In this document: piece after piece, positions 35,501 through 47,500 of the stretch
How positions within the stretch are numbered: position 1 is the stretch's first letter
Layout: each line of letters begins with the position of its first letter
Source: a virus
Reading direction: 5' to 3' (one strand)
DNA: 64,000 nt
IMG/VR virus record: IMGVR_UViG_3300039098_000035
Span: 1-64,000 of that record
Translations under genes and position numbers: made by a program
Notes under the pieces: model-generated
What the model was told of the DNA's origin: nothing
The model's database searches: none
Seen by the model: only the letters and a program-made list of their open reading frames with translations

Positions 35501-38500
35501 GCTCTAATGTTTTCTCAAGCATCGCCTTAACTTTAGGACTTTCCAATACTTTCTTAACATCAGCTTCGTTATCGATGTCTGTAGTCTTAAGTATATTAGC
35601 AATCTCTGTTAGATCCTTGATAGCTATGTTCATACCACGTACTTGCTCATCCATCTGCATTTGAATAAGTCCAAGGTTAGTTGTATGTGTACGGGCTAGG
35701 TCCCTTTTACTTATCTCAAGTGCAAGCTCTCTATTTACTGCTATGTTTACATCATATGTCATAGTATCTGTGAAGTTCTGTATAACTCTAGTAGCACGTT
35801 GGATATCTCTAATGTACTCTTCTTTAAGATTTTCAATGTCTACTATTTTTGTAGTGATTTCACTGATACGATCTTCAAGAACTACTGCAGTATCTAATAG
35901 ATCTTTTTGTTCTGCTCTTAATTGTGTAGATCGTTCACCAGGTGCACTAGATGCAGGACTTTTAAGATACTCTATGTGTTGTAGTATTTGTTTTAACTTA
36001 ACTTCAAAGTTTGTTATCATCTTAGCTGGTGCTAGTGTAGAATTATTCTCTTTAGAAATACCGAGCGCATCATTAACAGTACCTACAACAGTGTTGTGGT
36101 AACTTTCATACGCTGTTTGTGTGTTGTAGTCTAGTATAGTTTCTACGCTTAGTATGTGTAGATATTCTTTCTCTGATTTTTCTAATAATTCTTCAGTAAC
36201 CCACTTCTCTATCTCTTTATACTGCTCTAATTTAGAGTGTATTGAGAACCCTTTTGTAAAGTATTGTACTAGCTCATGCTTGATACTTTCTTTACTTACA
36301 AGTGTATCTGCGTCTACATAATTAAAGAACAGTTCATTGATGTAGTCTATCTGTGAGTTAACCCCAGTAAATAACGCTTCTTTAACTTCTACGTTTTGTA
36401 TAATACTTAGAGATTCTTGTGTATCCTTTATAACTTTAAGAGACATTATCTTAAGTATTTCGCTATAGAACTTATCAATCATATCAAGTTCATTTGCTGT
36501 TACTTCCATACCTCTATTGTATTTCTTGCGTACCTCTTGTATTGCTTTATGGTACTGCTCTATAAGCTTACGCTCTTTACCCATGTTAACTAGGTTATCT
36601 TTACTAGTCCAGTCTAATCCAGTAGCTCTTAGCTTAGCTTCTATGGTATCTGCATCCATACTGTTGATCGCTTTGTGGTACATGTTATTTAATAATGTGT
36701 TTGCTATACGCTGTATGAATTTATCATAGTACACGAAGTCAAAGCTCTCACCATTGTGTGCAATGATAGGTGTATTCTTAGACGCTGCATTCATTTCATC
36801 TACAAATGTTTTAACAAATAGTAAGTCATTACCTTGACCTTTAACTTTTTCAATAGTCATGGCTGTAATTGCATCTACATCTGCTCTTACTGCAGTAGGA
36901 TTTTCCTTGATAGCTATTTTCCACTGTTGCTCATAGAAATCCTCAATTTGTTTTGATTTAGTTATTAGTATAGCTCCATCAGGTTGCATCAGTTCTTCTG
37001 TACCAGCTACAAACATTTGATTACTTATGTATTGGTTGACGATTTTTATTACAGGGCTTCCCTTATGCATAACTTGTTTAACTAATGTCATTTGATATGG
37101 TGTAGGTACCCCGTAATTATTCTTAATTGTTTCCATATCTAAAACGATGAATGCTTCAGGTATTTTTCTACCTAGTTTTTTCATTTGTGCAACGTAGTTT
37201 AATCTTGTAATGATGGCATCCATGATAGGGTTATGTAATTCTACTTTGTTAGATACACTAGCATCCTTTATTAATTCTTCTAATGTTTCTTTACCACCCT
37301 TGAATAGTCCTGAAGTTCTATTGATAACATCTTGTAAAACTTGCTCTTTTATTAGGGCAACCTCTTCAGGTGTCTCGCCTTTCTTGAATCCATACAAGTT
37401 CATGTATGTACCGAGGTTACTATTACTGTGAGGTTTCTCAAGTAAACGTGCTTCAACTAGTTTATCATATGAATCTTTATACCCCTGTGCTTCCACACTA
37501 AGTTCATCAATTTCTCCTTGAATTTTCTCAGTCTTAGCTATGTTACCTTTAGTGTATGTATAGTAACTTGCTTGTCTAAGTCTTGCTTTATCTTTAAGAA
37601 CTTTAGCTTCTTTAATTTTTGTGCGACTGGCTACTAGTGTTTCATTCATAGTTTCGATGTCACTATCAGAGAGGTATGTTACTACATCCATAGTATTTAT
37701 AGTAGGATTATCTATTTTAATTTCATTAGACGCTTCCATCAATAATTTCTTAACTGATGTAGGCTTCGCTTTATCTAAGGCTTCTACTATTTTATTATTA
37801 TTCTCCAGTGCTGCACGTGTTTTACTTATATTAGCTTTAAGTTTCTCTAACGATACTACATCTTTCCTAACTTTAGCATTGTGTACTTTATCAATACTAA
37901 AGTCTAAACGCCCATCAATGTATGTATCTACATCTGTAGGAAGTTCTTCTGATTTAGTGTATGTATACCCTGGCTTGTACTTAATCATGTTGTTTAAATC
38001 TTTAACAGTCTTAGCAAGGAGGGTACTTGTTTTAAGATGCTTGCTTTTCTTAATAGCATTCTCTCTTAAGCTATTAGCTTTCATATCTGATAATTTAGAA
38101 CGTTCGATCTTCATCTTACTTGCGAATGTATCAACCGCTATGTTCGCATGTACTTTAATAAGTTTAGTCTTATATTCATCTTCATGTTTCTCCATGTCAG
38201 GTTTAGGTGTACGAATTAATGTTCTAGTACTTGCTTGTAATGCCAACACTTTAGCATCTATTATGTTTTCATAGGCAGCACCATCCATAGTTATACCTGC
38301 TAATAATTTCAATGAAGCATATTGTGAATCTAGCTGAGCTTCAACACGATCTTTAAATTTAGTAGTAGTTTCCAATATCTCTGTGATATCCCTCTTAGTT
38401 AGCTTGCCTACAGTTTCTGTTTCAAATACATTTTTTTTAGCCGTAGTAATATTATCTTTGTATTTTTTATCTATGCTGTATATGAATCTATTTATAATTG

Positions 38501-41500
38501 CGAATTGGTTTTTATCTAATGTTGCACCTTTTAAATCTGCTATACCTTGGAACCCTGCTAGGTATGCGTCTAATCCATCAATACGTTTGTTTGTTATGTC
38601 TTCAGATTTTTTTAAACCTTTGTAATGATGTATCCACTTAAGTGTATTACCTTTTGCACTTATGATCTTAGGGGTAGCCTCTAGATCTCTATCAATAATA
38701 TCAATACTGTTCTCTATGAACTCATACCATTTCTTATATTTAGCTACTGATGTTATCTGTAGTATTGCTAATTCATTTTTGAATGTATTGAACGTATCTT
38801 TAGCTGTTACAAATTTACTTGAACGTACACGTCTAAACAGGATGCCTTCATCGGATTGAATCAGGGTATCTCGTTTAAGTTCTAGTGCTTTTCTTCTATC
38901 ATACTCTTTAAGTATCCCTATATCCTTCTTAGCACGTACACCATCTACTTCTTTTTGTGCGGCTAAAGTTTTATTACGTACGAATGTTTCAGTATCTTCA
39001 ATGAATTCTTTTATTAGTGTTGGGTTGTTCATGAATATTTTTTGTAAGTATTCTTGCTTTTTGTTACGTCTATCTTCTAATAGTTTAATATAACTTTCTT
39101 CAAGATCTTCAACTGCTTTAGTAGTGGCTGCTACATTATCTTCAACCTCTTTAAGTTTCTCTTCAGCAACAGTAGTATCACTAAGTGCGAACTTAAAACT
39201 ACTCTTAAGTCCACCTTGAGAACTTACTATACGTTTTTTAATTGTTTCAAGTTCTGCCATTTTACGCTCAGTGTTAGTGTAGTCTATAGCTAAAGGCGTT
39301 TCTTCTATACGGATGCTATCATCAAATGATTGTGCTATTAACATAGTGTCTTCTGTTTGTGCATTTGTTATAGATAGGTCATTAAGTAATATCATCTTAA
39401 GATCTTTAGTAGCTTCAATTATTTTTTCAGCTTCTTTACGTTCTGTTGGTGTCATAGCTGCTAATGATTCTTTAGGGTACATTTTGTTTACAAGTTTTTG
39501 TACATCCTGGACCCCACTTAACATAGTAGTTATGTTATTAATATCTTGTTTAGCTAACCTACTTTTACGTCTTAAATGTTTTTTAATGTATGTAAACATA
39601 CGTTCTTGTCTATCAGCGAACTCTGCTTTACCTACATTATATTTATTAACAATAATATAACCTAGTACCCCGCGTATGAACCCTTCTTTAACGTTGTTTG
39701 CTAAGAATCCTTCACTCTCAAACTTGTTAAGAATCCCTTTAAGTGAAGCATCAAGTCCTTTGATACGTGCAGTTTCATGTTTAGGTATTAGACTTATATA
39801 CCTACCAAGTTCTTCCTTGTATGCGCCTATAAGATTGTTGTCTGCTTTCAATACTTGAAAGGCTATACCAATATCTTGCATACGGATGAAATCTTTTTCT
39901 TTAAAATCTTTACGCATGTGTCTAGTAAAATCTGTAAACAGTTCACGTAGTTCATTGTATACTTTGTTCTTAGACTGTACTTGTGTTACATCATCTGCAT
40001 AGTCTTCATCTATGATATCAAAACTAACATCTGCTAATGCATTGTTTAGGTCATGTTGTATCTTAGACATAGGTGACACTGAGTTTTGCTTAGACATTAC
40101 GTTAGAATATATTCTTCTTTGTATATTACGTGTTACTTGATTCATTTTTGTTTCTGCAGTTAAGATATATTTAGGATCTATTCCTATTACTTCATTGACT
40201 GTATCAGTCTTAGGTATGCGTACCATCTTAAGCTTATCATTCATACTATCAGCATAGCTTCTAGCATCATTGATAAAGTTTAGTGAATCGTCAATACTAT
40301 TTATAACGCTGTTATCGAACTTATCTTTTTTATAGTCTCTACCAAGTGCGTTTGTTATTTCAACATCATTAATAGCTCTCATATTACCTTGTACTACTAT
40401 ATCTCTGTATGTATAACGTGCATCTTTAAAGTTCCATTTAGACCCTAGCTCTTTAAATAAGAATTGTATTTTAAGTTCGTTTAAAACTCTAGTAAATGCG
40501 TACATCTTACTAGTTGTTGTGAACTTAGCCTGTATCACAGATACAATACTGTCCATAGTTTTATAATTACGGAATAGGGATTCAACTTCTTCGTATTCTA
40601 AGCCAAACGCACTTAAAAATTTCTTAACTTGTATGCGTTTAGCGTCTGCTTTTAATTTAATACTTTTACCATCCATAGATTTAATGGCGAATAGATAATC
40701 ATGCACAGCTTCTTTAAATATTATATTGTCATCCAGTAGGGATATGCCCATAAGATGGTATACCTCATAGTTATTTTCAAACTTTCTATTTGTATGTTTT
40801 TTACCTGCTCTTAAGATATCGTATGCTTGTTGGAATACGTCACCTTGTACACGTACCCAAGCACCATCGAAGTCTTTATCCTTAAGGTTGTGTTTAGTTA
40901 ATAACTCTGCAATATCGTAGCCTTTGGTAGTCTTCTTAAGGATCTCTATATCAACAAAGAATGCTGTAGCATTACGAACATCTATATCTTTGATACTGTC
41001 TAGGTATTCTTGGATTGATTTGAATCGTGAGGGTACGATCTCTTTCAATGTCTTAGGATCCACAGTGTAGTTCTGTTTATCTTTAAATGTTGTGTATTCT
41101 ACCGCATCTAATAATTCTTTAATAACTATTTGTAAATCTCCATAAGATTCAGGGCTTAAGAAATCTAAAATACCTGCAGGGAATACTTGTTTAGTTATCC
41201 AACTATCCATTGTTACACTCCCTATATTACGGAAGTATTCAGGTCCTTCACTCCTAGCTGTTTTTGTTTTATCTTTTTGTTCTGTTAACAATTTTTGATA
41301 GTACTCATTAAATGTTAGCTTATTGCTTTCAGGTAATTCTGAGTACGCAAAGTTAGCTCTCATAACAAGTTCCATGAATGGTACCTTCTGTATGTTTCTT
41401 AAACTGTAATCTACATATGTATCTATTACTTCACGTTTAAACATATCTATATACTCTTCTACTTTACTTGTGTCTGATGTATCCATACCTTTCATAAAGA

Positions 41501-44500
41501 GTCTTCTAGGATCCCCTACAGTACTTTTAAGTGCAGTGACTATATCTTTTTTAAGACTGTCTGATATTTTAACGTTTACATCAAGTTCTTTAAGTAGGCT
41601 TTCTGTATTTTTAGTGCTGTGCAAGTCTTTAAGTTTCTTAAGACTGTAGTAGTTAATACCTCTAATCTTACCTAGCTTACGTGCGTTTTTATGTGCATTC
41701 TTTTTCTTGTGTCCTGCACGTATAGTTTTATACGTAGATACTAATCTATGCTGTAGTGTAACTCCATCTTTTTTCTTATCGAACTCATCTTGCATTTTAA
41801 TAATAGTTTTAACAGCTTGATTTATTTTATTAGGACCGTAAGGTTTAATATATGCTTTAGCATGTGGAGGCGCTACTTCTAGTAGTGCTTGTTGTCTTTC
41901 ACGCATTTCATCAGGTGTGATGTACCATTCTAGTCCTTCTTTATGCTTGCGTTTTAAAATGTGCATCATGTCTGTATGTAGCTTATGTCCACGTTTAAGC
42001 TTGTGCATGAAATCGTATACAGTATCACGTACATTGTTAAGGTTCCTTAAGAAGTCCTGGTTCAATACATTAGAGAAATCAAATGACATCTCAGATGCAT
42101 TGTACTTAGTCTGCATCTTTTCTAATGCAGTACGGATGTTCTCAAGTAGTGTTTTAGATCCTACAGTAATACCTTTAAGCTCTGCTAGTTTAACGGTATC
42201 GATTTTATCTTCTAGTTTACTAAGGTCAAACAGATCCCCATTAGAATTTCTACGGATGTACTCGTCTTTAAAGAATAGATTAGCTATCACATCGATAGAA
42301 TATTTATCGAACTCAGTGTCAGCTCCTACATACTTCAGGAACTCCATGAAAGCTGCTTCAAGTTCAGCATCTTTTTCTAACTGCTTATATACTGAAGAAC
42401 TATTGAATGCTACATTAGTTAACGTACCTTTATTAATTGCTGTATGTTTCTCTTTTAGTTCGGAGTATTTCAAGAACTCATCTACAGTTTCATCAATGCT
42501 CATTTTCTTTTTCTTAGCTACACTTATAAGTTTGTTTATATCATTGAGGTATTTTTCAATACGTACCTTGCTACCTTTAACATTAATTATATTTGGGTTA
42601 ACTTCACCTAGTATCTTACCGTTTACTACTTTAGTAGTGTACTTGTATACATTAACGTATTTACCTATCTTATGCATTTTAGTAATGTCGCCATGCTCTT
42701 CATCAGTTAATATGAATACTTTACCTATGTTGGCTACACCTTGTGTCTCTCTAATAGTTGCTTTGATTTTATTTATAACTCTTTCTGGGAATACATCTTT
42801 ATTGTCAGTAACGATTGTAATACCATAGTCACTAGCACTGCGTACTTCGAAAGAAGCTCCTTCAAAGGAACCTTTCATTGTTGCTTTTAAATGCGTTGTA
42901 AGTCTATTAGCGTATACTATATCATTCTCATCTATAATGTTCTCACCTATCTCAGTGTTGTAGTTAGGTAACCCTTTAACATTCTTATCATTGACGTTCA
43001 ATTTACCATTGATATCTTTACGTTTAACAACTACATACTTCTTAGACTTAACGTCAAATGCCATAGCATAGTCTTCAAAATCTGTGCTGTATGTGCTGTG
43101 TATGATTGATGATATACTACTTGGGTTTGCTTTAAGGAACTTGAAGAATGGCACAGGATCTTTTAACTTAGCATCCTTAGCTATTTTTTGTATCCTAGTA
43201 TATGCACTGATACGCTCAGTAAGATCTTTAACTTCAGTACCAACTCTTTTAATACGTACTTTGTACTTATCAGGATTCTTTTTAAATCCATCAAGTATTT
43301 TTTTTGAATGTTTTAATCTCTTTTGTAATTTAGTTATGTTTCTATCCAATGCAAAACCTTTAGATACTTGGTGTTTATAAAAGAATATCTCACGGAACAG
43401 TCCTTGTTTAGTTTCTTCAGGCATCTTAGAGCCCATGATATACAATGCAAACAATGCATCAGGATCTTTAGGCTTGGCTACTTGTTTGCCATTAACATCG
43501 ATTGTTTGTATCTTCTTGTTGAGTATATCTTTAGTTGCTTTAGTATACAGCCCTGTAACATTCTCTTTAAGATATTCAGCTATGTTAGCTTTGAAATCTT
43601 TCTGTGCCTTACTACGTTTACGCGTGTTAAGGAATGTATCTAAGGATAGTGATCGTTGGAGATAGTTGTACTGTGGGTCCACAAGTAGATTGTAGTCTTC
43701 TTCAGTACTATCACGTAAGTAAGCTTCCTTAGGGATGTCTACTATATCCTCTATCAATAGGTTTCCATATTTATTAATTAACCCATTGTATTCTATTTCA
43801 ATTCTGTTATTGATGTCTTGTACTACCTTGATATCTTTATTCTTACCTACCCTGATACGTAGGCCATAGATATCTTTTATATTAACATGGTACTCAAGTA
43901 ACATTGTGAACATATTTATTGTTCTGACACCAGTATCAGTCTTAATAGTAAATATTACTTCATCATTCTTAAGTCCATAGTCTGTAACTTTTCCAGGATC
44001 TAACTTAAGTTTACTTGCACGATCTGTTTCAATATATTTATTCAATAGGAACATTACCTGGAATAGTGGAACCTCAAGTTTGTTTATATCTGTATCATTA
44101 TTGAAATCCAGCTTACCGTAGTTCATTATGTCTTTAATTAGTGTATCATACTTAGCGTCCCCTATTATCATAGCCTTTACTACGTCTCTAGCTAGGGTAT
44201 AGTATCTGTCGGACAGTCCTACAATATCTTTTTGTTCATATGCACGTATGGATGCCATGATACTAGATATTTTTTTGTGGGTTCTATTGAAACTGTTAGT
44301 AAGAAGCGCTTCATTAGTCTTAGCTATTGCATCTTTAAAGATGCCCTCATAGACACCTGCTTTAAAGTGTCCATCAGGATCATTGATTAAGTTTTCAATA
44401 AACACATCTATATCTTCTTCTTCAAAGCCTAGGTCTTTATTTAATTGGAAGATATCTAGGTAAGGGCTGTTAGTATGTGTACTCATATATTCTTCTACAG

Positions 44501-47500
44501 AGGTATACATACTTTTATAAAGCATTTCTTTGTATTTAGATTCCTGCTTTTTATTTACTTCTACGTATGTGCTTATTTTTCTACCGCGTTTATAGTTTTC
44601 TGCAAGTACTCTTACTTTGAACGCTTGGTCTACTTCATTGGGGTACCTCTTAAGTCCTACACGGTTTAAGTACTTCCAATCAAATTTAATATTGTCTCCA
44701 ATGTCTAGCATTTGTCCGAACATCTTTATAACATAATCATAATGTCCTTTCGATACACGTCCTTCAACTTTCAGTACCTTGAAATAATCTGTAAGTTTAC
44801 TGATGTCTTTTGTGTTGTGATCTATATACTTAGACGGGACTACACCAAACTCTATAGGTACTACTTTAGTAGTGTACTTGTTACTTAAGATACCCTTAAC
44901 ATACTTCACAGTTTTAGTGGTGCCTTTTCCCCCCACTACTGTACTGTGTTTAATGGATGGTATCAGGTTAAACATATTCTTTTTCTTAATTTTATTTACA
45001 ATAGACGCTTTACTGTTCTCTAGTCTAGTGTCTACTCTACCTTTAATACGTTCCTTACGTGCTTGCTCAAGCTTACGTCTGGATTTTATTTCTTTAAGAG
45101 CTACTGATTTTGTAACAGCACGCTGTTCTACTGCAGTAGCATTATCGTTATGCTTGTTTAAAATATATGCCGCTTCTTCAGTTACACTTCTTGTATTTAG
45201 TAAGTATTTAACTACTGTACCTTCTTTATACGTGTTGATATAGTCTGTCTCCGTGTATACTGCTTTAGTTCCCCTTATTTTTTTAACTTCATTTTTAGTA
45301 GGTATTCTAGGAAGGATCTCACGATCAACATCTGCTGACATAAATAAACTAATGTCTTCTTTAACTACTCTACCTGAATACATATATGATTTAAAGAATT
45401 CATATGTAGGGTTCTTACGCATGAGAGTATTTACAAGATTTATTTCAGCTTGTAAGACATTTTTGAATTCTTCATAAGCATCGGTTCCTTTTTTAGACTG
45501 TAGCAATGTTACAAGTTCTTTATCTGCCTCTGTGAATAATTTAATAGCAGCATTCATCTTGTCTCGGAACAGTGAGTTACCTTTACCATACATTTTACCG
45601 TACACTATTTCTTGTAGCTTAGCTTCAGTTAGGTCCTGTAATTGTACACGTTCAATATGTATTCCATCAGACATCATAATTTTATTTATGTTAGTATATA
45701 TCTTATTAAGTACATCTCCAGAAAGAACTTCAGCTACATTGTCTTCAGTTACAAGGTTAGTTTTGTTTATAAGCTCACGTATAGTATCTATACGTTTCTT
45801 TGCATCCCACTTTCTCCAGTTGGGTTTAGTTATATTTACAGGTACTTTAACAATACCTGCCATTAATAAACTTACATCAGATGTTTTTAATGTTTTGTAT
45901 ATTGCTTTAGTAACCGCTTGTTGTAATGTTGGCCTGTATTCTATATCTATATTTCCTTTTACTTTTAATTTTCCTAGCAAGATTGTTTTAAGTGATGCCC
46001 CTTTTTGGGTTACTCCCTGTGCATCTTCATAGTAGTATGCTGCATCAATACCAAACATAGCTGCTATTTTATCCAGCTCATCTAGTGCTTTCGTATCCTT
46101 ACTGAAGTAATCTTGTAGCAGTTTAGATACATCCATTGTGGCTTCTTTAATTTTTACGTTTGTACCAGGTACCGCTGTAGTTGTGCTTACATTAGTATAT
46201 GCTTTATATACATTAACAAGTCGCAGTAAATTAATAAGTGTTTTGTTTAAATCGGAAGCGGTATCAGACATAACACCATTTGCTGTATGTAAAAGAGATA
46301 ACACTTTATTAACTGCCGTGCTATATTTAGTGTGGTACAAGTAATAAGTAACAGCACTATTTTGTGCCAAGTATTTTTTAAGGTCATCATTTTTAAACCT
46401 TCGTTTAACAACTTCTTCTATTGTTTGTCCCGTGCGTTCAATGGCATCTTTGTATAGTTTTATCTCTTTTTGTATATCTTTTAAAGTGTCCTTATTTACC
46501 CTTACTTTAATACCACTTCCGCTTAAGTATTCAATAGGGGCAAGATCTATAAGGGCTTTGTCCTTTTCATACGTACGTTTTCTTTTTTCAATTAGGCGTT
46601 TAGATTCTTCTATATCTCTGCGTATATCTGCATACTCTTTTTTAACATCCTCACTAAGTAGCTCTGCTTTGTCTGATAGTATTTTGTCTAAGTGCTCATT
46701 CAAGTTTGCAACACGTTTAAACATATCGTCAAGTGTGTCATTACTTTTGTTAACGTCATCTTTATTATTTAATGCCTCTGATATTTGTGGGTTCTTGTAT
46801 ATGGTATCTATATTAGTAATTAATTTTTCTAAGTTAGTTATTGTTTCTGCTTGCATTTTTGTAGATGTGGAAGTACGTCTAGATTCTACCCATTTACCTA
46901 CAGCAAAACGTAACCCTTTTATTGCGGTGGATACAGGGTTCGTTACATGAGTGATAGCAGTAGCCACGGTATCGATAGTGTCCATATGTGCACGCATACC
47001 AGCGTACCTACTGTACATAATTGCTGCGTTTTTAGTATCAATAGTAATATCCATATCTTGTATAAATTTAGCCACTAATGTACTTTCATCAGCTCTATCT
47101 TTATAGACTTCTTTAAGGGCTCCTAATGTTCTAGTAACACCTCGTACAAATAGTCTACTCTCGTCATCAAGATCTTTACGTCCTTTGATACGCTTGTATT
47201 TATTGTATGCTTTTTGGAATGCTGTTTTTTGTGCATCAGATCCTACGTTATATTTAAAAGTACCTTTAGTAAATATTTCATTAAACATTTTTACTATTGC
47301 TTTATACTGTACATCTATATCTATAGTACGGTATTCAGCTTTACCGGTCGCATCTTTAACATTGTTCCCTGTTAAATCCATCAATAGTTTACGGACACCT
47401 TCAGGACCTTCTTTGATATAGCTGTGGACAAGACGTTGCATTTGTGAACGCCTATAATCTGCGCCATATTTATGTGCAAAAATACCGTGGTTATCTACAA

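Noticed and set aside
34999-35664. Long open frames on the plus strand opposite the giant gene (also 41917-42828 and 45532-46032)
   Set aside because: They are antisense shadows of a continuous coding frame, rich in Leu/Ser/Ile as expected from reverse reading, and lack ribosome sites.
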